A DNA stretch of 42,500 nt from Chrysomallon squamiferum (GCA_012295275.1 CM022667.1:1078943-1121442), one strand, 5' to 3'. Positions 1 to 12,829 are shown, counted from the first letter of the stretch. Notes: generated by a model from the letters alone, not told the origin. Program-made: numbers and translations.

Positions 1-560
1 TGGATCATACAATACACACTTATGTAAAAATGAAGTTTTTGGTTTATCTGGAGTCATAAAATAGACACATGTATAAGTCAAATGTTGGGATCATACTATA
101 GACAGTCATGTAAAAGTCAAATGTTGGGTTCATACCATATACTCTCATGTAAAAGTCAAATGTTGGGATCGTACCATACACACTCATATAAAAGTCAAAT
201 GTTGGGATCATACTGTACACTCTCAAGTAAAAATCAAGTGTTTGGTTTATCTGGCATCATACCATACACTCTCATGTGAAAGTCAAATGTTGGAATCATA
301 CCATACACACTCATGTGAAAGTCAAATGTTGGATCATACCATACACTCTCATGTGAAAGTCAAATGTTGGATCATACCATACACTCTCATGTAAAAGTCA
401 AATGTTGGATCATACCATACACTCTCATATAAAAGTCAAATTTTGGGTTTATCTGGCATCATATCATACATTCTCATATAAAAGTCAAATGTTGGATCAT
501 ACCATACATTCTCATGTAAAAGTCAAGTGTTTCTGGTTTGTCTGGCATCACACCTAACAC
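1..560. repeat. 39-bp minisatellite array
   Basis: Units with the core AAAAGTCAAATGTTGGGATC and CATACACTCTCATGT recur every 39 bases (for example GTCAAA at 77, 116, 155 and 194). Variant units include GTTTGGTTTATCTGGCATCAT. About 14 copies are seen; diverged copies continue to about 660. The array is cut by the window start. Because 39 is a multiple of three it creates short spurious open frames. Confidence 0.9.
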
Positions 561-1220
561 ATATCATGTAAAACTGAAGTGTAGATTCTGTCTGGCACTA
601 TATGATACACACTAATGTATAAACAAATTGTATGGCTTTTATATTACTTATACATAAGTCACATGTTTCTGGATTTAAAAACCTATGATTATACTAAAAA
701 CATTAATGCTTTTTAAATTTTATCTGATTTCCACTGAGCTTTTCCCATAAGCTCTTAAACTGATTGACAATCCTGAATGAGTTGTAATATATATGTTTCA
801 CTATTACATAACTTATATATAAGGTAATAGTATAATGCATTTTCCATTGTGAATATTCATTATCTTATGATCTCATCTATTTATCTGTCTGCCTGCCTGT
901 CTGTCTGTCTGTCTATCTATATATTTATTTATTTATTATATACACATACTCTTCCGTGCATAAATTATTTTATTCTCAGATGTCCTGTTTTTGAAATGGT
1001 TCTCAATTTTTCTTACAGTTATACCAAATTAAGTGAAACATTATTTGTGTAATATCTAATATATATATATATATTGTTAGTGGTTTACAGGCTGTAAATA
1101 ATATAAATAATAAATATTTCTTATAAGGATTTTGTAGAGAAAAAATTGACTGAAAAACAAATTGATTGGTATGATAAAAAATAAAACAAGCTAATCCAAT
1201 CAGTACCTTTAGTAGCCAGA
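561..1220. other. Intergenic, decayed minisatellite tail and TCTG/TA repeats
   Basis: Diverged minisatellite units fade out by about 660. A short CTGT/CTAT/TTTA microsatellite lies at 877-940 and a TA run at about 1059-1075. No gene is supported. Confidence 0.6.
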
Positions 1221-1224
1221 AATC

Positions 1225-1640
1225 AGACAAAGGTTGGAATGGTAAAAACATTAAATATAATAAAAACAATAATAAAAATAATAATGATATCAGTGTTTTC
1301 TAGCTGGAGTTTTCTAGTTGGAATGGTAAAAACAATAAATAAATCAGTAATATCAACACATTTAGCTTAATTAGAAGAAAAAATCCCTATCAGATCAGTG
1401 TTTTCAGCTGGAGATCACACTATGGTTGGAATGGTAAAAACTTTAAATCAAGCAATAATATAAATAATTTTAACTGGATGTGACACTATGGTTGGAACTG
1501 ATAAAACTAACAAATAAACCAATAATATCCATACTTTTGGCATAAAAAACACACTGTGTGGTTGGAACAGGTAAAAACACACTGTGGTTGGAATAGGTAA
1601 AAACAATAATATCAATGATTTTAACCGCAGGAAGGCAGTC
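1225..1640. repeat. Diverged tandem array with GGTTGGAATGGTAAAAAC core
   Basis: The core recurs near 1232, 1317, 1424, 1490, 1560 and 1585, often followed by an AATAAT..ATCAA stretch and preceded by CACTATG or CACTGTG. Spacing is irregular (about 25-105 bases). An outlying copy, CACTGTGGTTGGAATGG, lies near 2660. It is probably an old local amplification. Confidence 0.65.
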
Positions 1641-2995
1641 AGCCAGCAAGCTACTGTGTTTGGAATGAGTAAAACCAATAAAAAAGAAATATCTTTAACT
1701 ACCAGCCAACATGAACAACTTGTTTTAACAAGAACTGGAAGCCCTGGAGGCATATCAGAGGAAACAGGTCTGATAACAAAAAACCATTTAACAACACAAA
1801 GGACAGAAATCTAATCTATACACAGATTAACATTAAGTCTTTTCCATCTATCCTTTAGCGGTAAGAATCAACAATAGCCAAACGATTACCAGCTTTTCAC
1901 GCGTATTCATGCCGTATTCACACTCATGCCTGTATCAGTTCGTGTTCATCTTCTTTCGTTTCAACGTATAACACACAAAAAACCCAGTGTTTGGACAAAA
2001 ACAGGTTTGCTGCTTATTAAGATGTACAGTCATGGAAGTAGATGATGCATTCTGAGCTTTGGATGAAGATTGAGAGGGTGTTTTTTTTTTGGGTGTGTTT
2101 TTTTCACTCTCTCTCTTTCTCTTTCTTTCTCTCTCCTGACTTAAATAAACAGAATGACACTGAAGCTTCGTGGCTGTGTACACAGCAATCGGTTGTCTTG
2201 TTTGTTCAGAGAAATGGAAGAGAAAAAACTACTAGGATATATACTGTACGTGATTTTTTTTATACTGATTTATGTACTGTGAGTGTAAAAAATGTTTTTG
2301 AAATTTAATCTCTACCTGAAAAGGCTGTGATGCTATAGGCAACAGGTCATTCCTCCTCATTACCTTTTCTTTGGGTTGTGTCCAATTCTAAACACTGCTC
2401 CATCAGTGGAGGATTAAATTCTGAGCCATACTGAATTCTAACTTCACTTCCATAATTGATTACAGTATCACTGTAATAAATATTTGTTTTGAGTCACTGG
2501 GAAGGTGCATACAAAAGTTTCCATGCTGCTAATAGTCTAGAAAAAAAACGTGTATCAAATTACAAAACAAAGAAGTAAGACCGACAACCATTAAAAATAA
2601 ATGTATGTAGCTACGGTGTGTTAAAGATTTATTCATTAATTTGTTTAGTCTGAGACCTCACACTGTGGTTGGAATGGTTAAAAACAGTAACTTTCACAGC
2701 TGCAGTCACTGTGATAAATACCAACAGTTATTTTAACACAAGTTCAGATCGGAGGAGGTCGTCTGGTAATTATGTTCCTGTTTGATACCAACAGAGTCTG
2801 TTTTTTGTCAAAAATGAATTAATAATGTAAAATAAATTACATGCAACAGATTGTTAAAAAATAGAAGGATAGCATCTGATGAACGTCTGATGAACAGTAT
2901 TCAGTGCTGTAACAAGCAGGGATGAGGATGATGTTCAGAATATAAATAAATAATGATTAAAAACTTTCACAAAATGAAAACCAAAACCCAGCAGT
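1641..2995. other. Intergenic stretch without a supported gene
   Basis: A CT-rich patch lies at 2104-2135 and an outlying copy of the GGTTGGAATGG core near 2660. Open frames here are short and resemble no family I recognise. Confidence 0.5.
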
Positions 2996-3010
2996 GATAC
3001 TAATCTTACA

Positions 3011-3011
<1 letters not shown>

Positions 3012-3050
<39 letters not shown>

Positions 3051-3222
3051 TACTCACACTCACAGACACACACATACACACAGAGATACAGACACACAAC
3101 TACACACACATACACACATACACAAATACACACACACACAGACACACACACACACACACACAGAGCCACACACACACATGTACAAACACACACACACACT
3201 CACATACACACACATGCACAGT
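3012..3222. repeat. (CA)n compound microsatellite
   Basis: Nearly continuous ACAC with interspersed ACAT, AGAC and ACTC variants for about 210 bases. Both strands are open only because of the repeat. Confidence 0.95.
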
Positions 3223-4380
3223 AATAACTAACTTTACAACACTAACTTTACAGCACAAAAGAAAAACAAACTTGTCATTGGTATAATATTTTAATTAGTC
3301 AGAATTTATTAAATTTGAAACAGATCTTTCTCGAACAATAATTACGAAAGATAACTGAAAGATAATACATCCTTTTATTTTAGAGAAAAAACCCAAGTTT
3401 ACTGCAGATGTTACATATAATAACCTGGGAATGTTTCAATTACTTATATAATGATTTGTCTGGGTTTTTTGTAAGTTGTAGGTCTGTATCATGTTTAAGC
3501 TTGCGTTATATCTTACGGATATTATAATAAATGTGTCTGCACTCAAGTACCATATATCATGAGTTGTACTTTGATATTTATGTCAAATAATCACAATTTT
3601 CCAGACAATTGTTATATCATTTTTTTTTAATTATTATTATTTTTTTTTTAAAATGATCCAACAGAGAATTTCATCTTTTCTCTTTTTCTATCACACAATT
3701 CTCAAAGCTAACATTATTTTTCTCCCTCCTTCCCATTAAAAACAAATTTTAGAAAGAAAAAAAACCCACACAAAAACCATTTCTGTTTTTCTCAAGTTAG
3801 CGTGACTGCACTAACAATTTGAATTAATGAGATGTTGTTCCTGTAAGAACAGACAACAACAGCGTTGCAGTAGTCTCACTTCTTTCATTCTTTATTACAA
3901 TCACCTGGGGAGCAGTGCAGTGGCAAATGACTCCATCAGTGACAACATCTGCATTCATGTTGGCCACAGCATTCTGAATGAGAGAACACCTTCCTCGGCC
4001 AAAGACCAAGCAGACTAGAATCAAGAGGTGTCTTTTGTTGTGTAGAAATGGAACTAATTAACTCAATCAGAAAGCAGCAAGCAAGCATTCACACTTGATC
4101 AATTACTACCTGATGGTCTGTGACTGAGCTGAGGTCCTCGAACAGAGACATCTCAGAAGAAAGGTGCAACCAAACACGGAATGAAAGCTCCTTTTCTTTT
4201 CTAGCTATTTTACTTTTTTTTTTTTTATATATTTTTTTTTTCCTTTTTTATTATTATTGTTCTTTTTTTGTCTGTTTTGTTTTTCATCTTTTTCTTTGAT
4301 TTATTATTGATTTTTTTTTTGATTTTTTTTTTTTTTTTTTTTTTTTTCTGATTAAGAATCATCAGATTCTAACATGAATC
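3223..4380. other. Intergenic stretch with poly-T tracts
   Basis: T-rich runs lie at 3620-3650 and 4210-4350. Around 3895-4020 a less AT-rich patch has minus-strand splice-like borders (TCTAG before it, CCCCAG/GTGATT after it). It resembles no known family, so no exon is called. Confidence 0.45.
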
Positions 4381-4419
4381 CATATCCAAATAAAATAAAC
4401 AAACATCAAATACATATGC

Positions 4420-4535
4420 AACACACACATATGCACCCACAACAACACAACAGTCACACACACACTAAACACAACATACACACATTCACATTCACACTCA
4501 TATACACACACACACACATACTGATAGATGAACAT
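4420..4535. repeat. CA/CACT-rich microsatellite
   Basis: Imperfect ACAC, CACAT and CATTCA units, ending in a pure CA run near 4505-4518. Confidence 0.85.
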
Positions 4536-4990
4536 ATATCCACACATCTAAATTTGTACTGACAGTGTATGAGTATGTGTGTGTCTATGTACATGTATAT
4601 ATGTATGTATCATGACCTATTTCATATCAAATATATGTGATATTTTACCACATTTTATAGCAGTATATTTCTCAAACTTTCATTTCATAACAATGTTATA
4701 TAACATGATATCTGCAAACAAGACATGTTTGTAACACAAAAGGAACAACTTCTGTGTGTACAGGATGTAAAATAAGCAGCCACCCAGTGCCCAAGGCAGA
4801 GAAAAACAATCTCTGGGATGGTAATGGTAACATGAAGCTAGTCCAGCCAGTGGAAGTGTATTTCAATCATTCTTTGATGTGGCACAAACTTTATTTGATG
4901 TGAGAATGTATGTAAGTGTATAAATATGTAATGTAATGTATGTGTGTGTATATATATGTAAGTTTCTGTAGATGTTTATAGGCTTTTTGT
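4536..4990. other. Intergenic stretch, nothing recognised
   Basis: Mixed-sequence AT-rich DNA with short TATG and TGTG runs at 4570-4610 and 4905-4960. No gene or element is recognised. Confidence 0.5.
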
Positions 4991-5235
4991 GTAAATGTGT
5001 GTATGTATGTATGTGTGTATGTATGTATGTATGTATGTATGTTTGTATATGTATGCATGCATATTATGAATGTATGTATGTATGTGTGTGTGTGTATGTA
5101 TGTATGTATGTATGTATGTATGTATGTATGTATGTATGTGTGTATGTGTGTATGTATGTATGTATGTATGTATGTATGTATGTATGTATGTATGTATGTG
5201 TGTGTGTGTATGTATGTATGTATGTATATATGTAC

Positions 5236-5266
<31 letters not shown>

Positions 5267-5275
5267 TGTATGTAG
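4991..5275. repeat. (TATG)n tetranucleotide microsatellite
   Basis: About 285 bases of GTAT/ATGT with occasional GTGT interruptions. It generates spurious Met-Tyr-Val-Cys open frames on the plus strand and Tyr-Ile-His-Thr frames on the minus strand. Confidence 0.95.
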
Positions 5276-5965
5276 CCAACTCATATTATTCATCAAACTG
5301 AGCTGTAAAAAAATAATTTTTATGAAACATTTATAAGCTATAGACAAGTGACAATGTTACAGTAAAAAGAAATAAACTGAATATAAAAAATTAAATGGCC
5401 TAAACTGAGCTTGGCATTAAAACTGATCTTCAATACGTAACTCTGAACAAATTTAATACTTATAGAATATTACGTAAGATTCATATCAAGTTTATCTCCC
5501 AGCTGAATGAATCTGTATTTGCTAATAAAAGAAATTTTAAACCAATTCTTAAGGGAGATAAACCTCATACATTTTTTTGAAGTGTTGAAGAAGAAAAAAA
5601 TTAAAATAAATTGTGTAATAAATTATTGAAATAGCGTGCATATTTTTAACATCAACAAAAATTTTACACCTTAAAAGGAAGTAAACAAGGTTTTTTGACA
5701 GAGCTATGCAATATTTACTGGGTATTAAATGACTTGATGTTTTATATATTACATTTAATGTCAGGTATGCAATAACATAAATTCCTCCTGGAATAGTGAA
5801 GAATATCAGTTATATATTTCAGGTCTGCTCCTTTTGTTATGTAATAAAAAGTTGTATCTCACAAAATGTTTTGAAACATGTTTGACAAAAAAAACAAGAT
5901 AAAATAAATTTTATAAATTTTATTACTTACTAGATCTGATTCTATGTTAATAATAATGTATATAA
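5276..5965. other. Intergenic stretch, nothing recognised
   Basis: AT-rich non-repetitive sequence with no long open frame, splice-site chain or RNA gene that I can see. Confidence 0.5.
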
Positions 5966-6064
5966 TATGTCTGTACAATGTATGTACATAACATATGTAT
6001 GTTTGTATGTAAATATGTATGCTTATGTCTGTATTTTTTTTATGTATGCATGTATGAATGTATG

Positions 6065-6098
<34 letters not shown>

Positions 6099-6260
6099 AT
6101 TATTTATGTATGTATGTATGTAGTATGCATTCAAATTTTTCTCTGCCTATAAATAATTATGTATGGATAAAGATAGATGTGTATATGCATATATATATAT
6201 ATATATAGAGAGAGGTGTTTATATGTGTGTGTATATATATACATGTGTGTGTGTGGTATG
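5966..6260. repeat. TATG/TA compound microsatellite
   Basis: Interrupted TATG units, a pure TA run at about 6064-6086, further TATG, and another TA/GA/GTGT cluster at 6186-6255. Confidence 0.85.
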
Positions 6261-6635
6261 ATGAGTGAATATGTGCATGTGTCCACATATTTGTAAGTGA
6301 GTATACAAACAGAACAACAAGACAAAAACCCTCACAAATCCTCTGATAATCAGTTGTGGACAGACATTCTGGTTTTGCTCAGATGAGGCTGTGACAGCTA
6401 TGTATGAAATGTAATTGGATTCTAAGCAAATTGTGCTCTAAAGCAAATTCTTGTGGGAGCATTGGAACCCTCTGGATAACAGTAAGTGTCAGATTAGACT
6501 CAGTCTTATGAGTTCAGCGAAGTCAAGAATTGTAAAAATCAATGGTAACCTACACAGAAGTTAGTTTTGTGTACAAGGAGCAGTGTTAATTACGTACCAG
6601 AAGGTGTCAAAACTGAAATTGTCTAACACCATCTT
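6261..6635. other. Non-repetitive intergenic stretch
   Basis: Somewhat richer in GC than its flanks but with no open frame above about 60 codons and no recognised similarity. Confidence 0.45.
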
Positions 6636-6765
6636 TGTGTGTGTGTGTGTGTGTGAGTGTATGTGTGTTTGTATGTGTGTTAAGTCATTTTCTAACTAGT
6701 TTTTCCTGTATGTATGTATGTATGTATATGTGTTGTGTTGTGTGTGTCTGTGTGTGAGAATGTGT
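6636..6765. repeat. (GT)n/TATG microsatellite cluster
   Basis: GT runs at 6636-6680 and 6729-6758, separated by unique bases and a TATG run at 6706-6725. Confidence 0.85.
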
Positions 6766-6959
6766 TTGTACATTTTTCCATAAACAGGAGAGCACATTCC
6801 ATGACTTTTCAAGTAAAAGAAAACTTATGATGGAAAATAACATAAAATTATTTATCTTGTTCAGTTCTAAATTATATTTAATTCTAAAACCTGGTATTGC
6901 TGCTTCAGCCAATTTCAAACTGAATACTTGAAAATTATTTTTTATTCATGTGTTGAACA

Positions 6960-6962
<3 letters not shown>

Positions 6963-7011
<49 letters not shown>

Positions 7012-7018
7012 TGTGTGT
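6963..7018. repeat. (GT)n microsatellite
   Basis: Almost pure GT for about 55 bases with a single TTT interruption. Confidence 0.95.
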
Positions 7019-7667
7019 TATTTAATTTATTTATTCATTCTCCAATTCTATACTGAAATATTTTCTACCTGATGGTGGAATATCTCAGTTAGAACATGAC
7101 CACGTGTGTACATACAAATAATATTAAATAATCCAGCACAAAAGTGCATGCTGAAAACAAATACCTTGTTAACGTCTCTGCAAGACTTTAAACGTGCTCA
7201 GGTTTGCCAGCAACACAAAGATTTGCTGGAAGAGTTGTTTTCATTCCCTCTCTTTTCGAAGGAAAAACAATTTGGAAAAAGGAAAGAAAAAAAAAAGACA
7301 AATGCTTAGGTCAGGATTTGTGTAGATGTGATTTTCCTTAGTTGAAAGCTCTTTAAATCCTGGAGACTAGTAGTTGTTATTAGCAGAGCAGAAAATAATA
7401 ATCTGATTTGCATGCCTTTTTATAGAAAAAAAAAAAAGAAAAAAGAAAAGAGAATTATATAGACAAACATTGCTTATTTAGTTGTTTATATTTCATAATT
7501 TGAAAAATGCTAAAAAAAAAAGTTTTATTTTTATAAAATTACTATCTGAACAGTTATATACACACATGTACTTATGATTCATTAATTATATCTTTAAATA
7601 GGTTTATAATTCCATTAAGCTGCTATTAAAATCTAATTAAGCCAATGAAAGGGCAACAACAAACAAC

Positions 7668-7668
<1 letters not shown>
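7019..7668. other. Intergenic stretch, nothing recognised
   Basis: A-rich patches at 7264-7300 and 7425-7450. The 67-codon plus-strand frame at 7106 is not like any known protein. Confidence 0.45.

Positions 7669-7704
<36 letters not shown>
7669..7704. repeat. (AC)n microsatellite
   Basis: Eighteen AC units, preceded by AAC units. Confidence 0.95.
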
Positions 7705-7707
<3 letters not shown>

Positions 7708-9120
7708 ATTAAAATCTCAACAAAAAAAAATCAAAAAAAAAAAAAATCAGGACATTAAAAGAGACATTTCCAGATGTTTAAATAATGAATGTTTTTCAGC
7801 CTGATCCTTTTAAAAACTTTAACTGCTTTTCGAATCAGAAGTGGTTAACACCGTAAACAGCCCATATATTCCCTCCACTTCAACAAGCAAGTCTTCCATA
7901 CAGTAAAAACTAATATCACACGCAGACAGAAACGAGAACGCACATACCTTTGTTCTATAAACTGGTTTGTTTCATCTGCTCATAAAACAATGGTAAGGAG
8001 GAAAATCACTACAAACATTATTTTAAGTGGTGGAATATAAGAAAAATAATCTTGCACTTGGTGAATGTGCCAGAACTTTGGTTCCAGTGAAAGGAATGGA
8101 TGACCTTGGCTCAATGGTTAGATATGTTTTCAGTCCCAAGATCATTTATCCTTAATACACCCTTTCAGATATTTCCCAATCCAACCTTTGGTTTATCAAA
8201 GTTGTATATGTGCTTTCCTGTCAGAAAAATGAAAGATTGCCTCTGCCTGAGTTACATTATTAATATTAATTGTTAAAAATATATATATATTTCTTCTTTC
8301 AATGAATTTAAACAATTCCTAGCCATATACATTCTTCAGCTGATAGAAATTCTTCCTACTCACTGAAACAATAGTTTTATCAGAAAATTATTTAAGTATG
8401 CCTTTCACACAAACTCAGACCCTGCCAGAAAGAAATTAAACCCAAGATACTCATTAGAAGTTTTCATTTGCTATCATTTGCCGAAGACAAATTGACAGAA
8501 AGCAAATACCTTGCTGTTTTTATATACTGTTATTAATAATTAGAATTATCCGTGTAATTCAAGCATCCCTAAAGACCCATTGAGATTTGATCTCGTGAAC
8601 TCTGGCGGCTCGGGTGTACACTTCACTGCAGAGATACATCTTTCATAATGAAGATTAATTGAACATAATTTGACATTAACCGGTTTACTTCATGTTGTGT
8701 GCATGTCAGGGGATTTGAACCAGCCTCCCTCCGGATTTAATTGCCACATTAACCAAAGCAATGATCAGTGGAGTAAATTGTTTGGTTTTTTTTATTGTTT
8801 TGTGACAATGACTGGAAAACAAATACAGCAAAAACCTGTGTTAGAAACGATATCAAATGTTAAAACACATAAACATGAATACTTAAACACATAGTATTTG
8901 TTACACATTTTATGATACTTAAACACACTTATATATATACTTACATGTACTCACACAAAATATGTAAATACACAAAAGTATTCACACATAAATACTTAAA
9001 CATACACATGCATACTTAAGTATACTCATATACACATACGTTTAAATGCATTCTCAAACACATAAATAATTATTTAAGAAAACTCACATACACACTGGTA
9101 TCATATACTGTACTCCTACA
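7705..9120. other. Intergenic stretch with possible tRNA-derived SINE fragment
   Basis: At 8105-8130 the string TTGGCTCAATGGTTAGA resembles an RNA polymerase III box A as in tRNA-derived SINEs, but no convincing box B follows. Otherwise no gene is seen. ACACAT-rich DNA begins near 8900. Confidence 0.35.
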
Positions 9121-9124
9121 CACA

Positions 9125-9250
9125 AATACCCAAACACGCTCTCACACACACACACACACACACTCTCTCACACACACATACACACACTCTCACACACATT
9201 ACACACACACACATACACACACTCTCTCTCTCACACACACATATATATAG
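9125..9250. repeat. CA/CT compound microsatellite
   Basis: Alternating CACA and CTCT blocks, ending in TATATATA at 9241-9249 and followed by GATA units to 9288. Confidence 0.9.
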
Positions 9251-9289
9251 GAAAAGAGATAGAGAGATAGATAAAAGATAGATAGATAA

Positions 9290-9815
9290 TATATAATATG
9301 CTTCAATGACAGCAACTTAAACACCCAATTTTCCACGCCTCTTTCTTTCTTGATCCCCTGCACTAACAGATGAACCTCTGGTCTGACATTGGACTCAAGC
9401 AACTTTCGGAGGCTCAAGTGACAGACTAAGGCAGAAATGCTTTCAAGTGTAGCCCCAACTTGAGGAGTGTGAACAGAACCTGTGCGGAATCGTTCAGCAC
9501 TCAAATGAGGCAGTTAGCTTCAACAAGGAATAGGAGAATTGCTTTCGTGTGAAACAAGAGATTGGCCCATTGACATGAGAAACAATCTGCAGAGAAAAGG
9601 GATATCTGTGAACAGAGAGACAAGAGTGGTCATTTCCAATTAAGTTGAAAGTGCAGACAAAGGAAAGAAGAGCAGAAATGTATATCAGTGGTTTGGAAAG
9701 GTTTTAGTGAAATTTCTAAAACTGATTACTTAACATGCAAACCAGCAATGGCGGAATTTGACTTTTGAAGGTTTTAATATAATGCAGTAGACAGTATATA
9801 TTTATGTTTTTTTAA

Positions 9816-9817
<2 letters not shown>
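9290..9817. other. Moderate-GC stretch with an unidentified minus-strand open frame
   Basis: The minus strand is open from 9504 into the repeat at 9250. About 65 codons come from non-repetitive DNA (for example VCHLSLRKLLESNVRPEVHL). I recognise no family and see no supporting splice sites, so it may be an old repeat or chance. Confidence 0.3.

Positions 9818-9896
<79 letters not shown>
9818..9896. repeat. (CT)n microsatellite
   Basis: About 39 uninterrupted CT units. Confidence 0.97.
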
Positions 9897-9902
<6 letters not shown>

Positions 9903-11140
9903 GTGTGTCTTTGATTGTGTGTGAATATGAATGTGAGACATTTGTGTGTATGTGTGTATATATATATACAGAGAGAGAGAGAGAGAAAATACAAAGTATA
10001 TTTCAATGATAGTAAAAGTATTGAACAGACATTAAAAGATTAAAATAACCCCGCATAGCTCCAAAACAGACAGGATTATTACAGTAACTTGTATTTAAGG
10101 ATACAAAATCACTTTTAAAATATATTTTATTAACTTAAAACTCTTAAATATAGAAAGATAACAACAACAATAACAACTACAACAAAACAAAAAAAAATAA
10201 TATGTACTGATAATTAACAAATTATGTCAAAACAAAGTTTAGTTTGTTAAAACTTATTTTTTAAATATTTCAAACTTCTGCCTGTGGTTATATATAGATA
10301 TATATACCAACAGTAATAAAAGTATTAACAAAAGTGTAATAACAATAGTAAAATGAAAGAATGATGAATAAAAGAATCTGATTAAGCCAGTGTAAATAAG
10401 AAAATAAATTAATGAATGCTGAAAGCAATATCAACATTATTTGATGTCAAACAAAGATCAGATCATAATGTTGTACGACCAGATTAGTAATCAGTATTAA
10501 AAAAAAAAAAAATTTTAATTAAAACACAATTTAAAGCAGATGTGCCAAAAATATGACCATGATTAGAAATTTCATCAATTCTGGTTATGCAAGTATAGAA
10601 ACAAAATAAAACATCTCATTTAAAAAAACCAATCTGAAAGTAACAAGTGGTGTCTGCTTGTTGCCTGACAGGAATTTTTTTTTTTTTTTTTTAATTTTTC
10701 AGACAATCAGCAGTCGACAGAACTGACAGTTAAACTTGCAAGCCTGGATTATCTTCACTCCTTGCCCACGAAGTTTTATTATTCTTCGATCAGTGGCCCT
10801 TTTAATTCCTTTTTAAAACTATTAATTATTTCATTAAAACCAGAGTGACCAGCCCATTGTTTGAAGACCAGAACAGAAATTAAGTCCCTTGTCAATTTCC
10901 TTGGTTACCATTGGCCATTGTTGTGGGTCTTTGTGTTCATAGGGACCTTAAGTGATCAAGTGGAAGACATTGTTTGTGCATCAGTGAACTCAGAATTCAG
11001 ACCACCTTTCCATTACAGATGTTTATTGACAGTGTCTTGTATTACGAAGACGCCCTTTAATTTAAATGATAATGAATGCCATTCATGTCTGATACAGAGA
11101 ATTATTCATTGTATAATCAACATTAATCATGGGATGTGCT
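9897..11140. other. Intergenic stretch, nothing recognised
   Basis: AT-rich, with a poly-T tract at 10677-10692. A plus-strand frame from 10861 is open for about 90 codons before it enters the GT repeat; it has no recognisable motif and only an inconclusive hydrophobic patch. Confidence 0.4.
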
Positions 11141-11150
11141 TTGTGTGTGT

Positions 11151-11182
<32 letters not shown>
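11141..11182. repeat. (GT)n microsatellite
   Basis: Nearly pure GT, then GTATG and ATGTAT variants. Confidence 0.93.
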
Positions 11183-11186
<4 letters not shown>

Positions 11187-11574
11187 TTATGGATGTATGT
11201 GTAAATGTATGCATCTGTGTATATATAAAAGATCAGCAGTTTGCTCTTAACAATTAAAAGGTTGATTCTGCTGTGGTTTTCATCATCATAATTCATTAAT
11301 ATCACTATTACTATTGTTCTGTTGTATTGTATTATCAGTTTTGAAAATAGAACTGTTATAAGAAAGAAAAATAATAAGTTAGAAGTTATTTTCAAATGTT
11401 CATTTAATATTTATCTTTAAAATGAGAAACAGAAAATATTTCCTTATATTTCAAGCCTTAAAAAAAACAATAAATAAATAAAATAATAATAATAAGTCAT
11501 ATAATATTCTTTCATTAAAATTAAAAAAATAAATAAAAGTAAAGTAGTGGAAAGGGAGGCAAAAAGATGTTGAC

Positions 11575-11577
<3 letters not shown>

Positions 11578-11647
<70 letters not shown>
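11578..11647. repeat. (GA)n microsatellite
   Basis: About 35 uninterrupted GA units. GA-rich unique sequence links it to the next array. Confidence 0.97.
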
Positions 11648-11651
<4 letters not shown>

Positions 11652-11803
11652 GAATGAGATAGAGAAACAGAAAGTAGAGACTGAAACAGAGTAAAAGAGA
11701 GAACAAAAATCTGAAAAGAAAAGGATAGACAAAGAAAAAAGACACATGGGCACAGAAAAAATATCAGATAGGTAGTAGAGCTGGACAGACTCAGAGAAAA
11801 ACA

Positions 11804-11804
<1 letters not shown>

Positions 11805-11898
<94 letters not shown>
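11805..11898. repeat. (GA)n microsatellite
   Basis: About 46 GA units. The Leu/Ser-rich open frames on the minus strand are artefacts of this and the previous array. Confidence 0.97.
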
Positions 11899-11901
<3 letters not shown>

Positions 11902-12052
11902 AAAATAGAACAGAAAAGGGGAAGAGACAATGAAAAAACCCACCAAAGTGTCAGTTTGAAAGATAAAGATATTACAGAGGAAGAAGGCATGGGATAACAT
12001 CCTGTACTGCACATTTAACAGGCAGTAAAATAACGCGGTGAAATAAATGGAA

Positions 12053-12063
<11 letters not shown>

Positions 12064-12097
<34 letters not shown>
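12064..12097. repeat. Poly-T tract
   Basis: An uninterrupted T run of over 30 bases. A poly-A run of about 25 lies at 12374-12398. Confidence 0.95.
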
Positions 12098-12098
<1 letters not shown>

Positions 12099-12787
12099 TA
12101 AAGCATCAATGAAAACTGATAAACACATGGGACATGATTTCCTTTATAAAATAACAAATCAAATTACACAATCATTTCAACTTTATAACCCCTTGTTACC
12201 TTTTCGAATCCTGTTAGCGGTATACGCTGTTTTACTGCAGTGCAGAAAATCGAGCGTTTGTAACATCAGTTTACAAATGCGGCGTACAAGAGATAACATT
12301 TTAAAAAGTTGTTTTTTTTTTCTTTCTTTCTTTCTTTTTAATTATATATTATACAAGATTCTATTTCAACGACAAAAAAAAAAAAAAAAAAAAAAAAATT
12401 ATAACGAAAGAAAAAATGCGGGTTATTTTATTATTATTATTTTCTTAAGAATTATAAATCAAACGATATTCTTTTTCAATTATAAAAAAACTAATTTTTG
12501 TTTTTGTCCTTTTTCTAAAAACATACTCAAATAAATAAATAAATAAATAAATAAACGAAATAAAAAATAAAGCACTTATTAACATTACCATCGGACACGT
12601 TACAATTAATGCGACGTCTTAATACAGTTAATTTACGCTAGATCGGCAGACGTTCTCTGAACTCACAAATAGCAAACAGCAATAAAAACCTAATCCTACC
12701 TGTTTCACAATCAGCGACGGTTCTATAACGGTTTCTGCACACGAAACGTGTCCACTTAAACGCAGTCACCAGTGTCTTTCATCTTAC

Positions 12788-12829
12788 CTTCAGCAGACGA
12801 CGCAAACCCATCAGACCAGTTTGCTTCAT
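12788..12829 (-). CDS. Possible N-terminal coding exon next to the island
   Basis: On the minus strand an ATG at 12829 opens 14 codons (MKQTGLMGLRRLLK) ending at a strong donor AAG/GTAAGAT. The peptide is basic and amphipathic, as in an organelle-targeting or signal N-terminus. An earlier ATG in the same stretch gives a 16-codon upstream frame. No continuing exon was found, so this is tentative. Confidence 0.2.

Noticed and set aside
1-660. CRISPR-like array
   Set aside because: Units are directly adjacent 39-bp tandem repeats without unique spacers, in a eukaryotic genome.
3895-4020. Minus-strand exon with TCTAG and CCCCAG/GTGATT borders
   Set aside because: The translation (HCTAPQ end) matches no family that I know, and no partner exons were found.
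4972-5347. Long open frames in the TATG repeat on both strands
   Set aside because: Period-four and period-two repeats without stops produce frames in every register; no protein-like variety.
8105-8130. tRNA gene
   Set aside because: Only a box A-like string; no cloverleaf, anticodon stem or box B can be formed.
9250-9504. 101-codon minus-strand frame as a gene
   Set aside because: No known motif or splice context, and its last third is repeat-derived.
10861-11250. 129-codon plus-strand frame
   Set aside because: The last third is GT-repeat translation and the rest has no recognisable domain.
11451-12014. 187-codon minus-strand frame
   Set aside because: Mostly Leu-Ser alternation from two GA arrays; no conserved motif.
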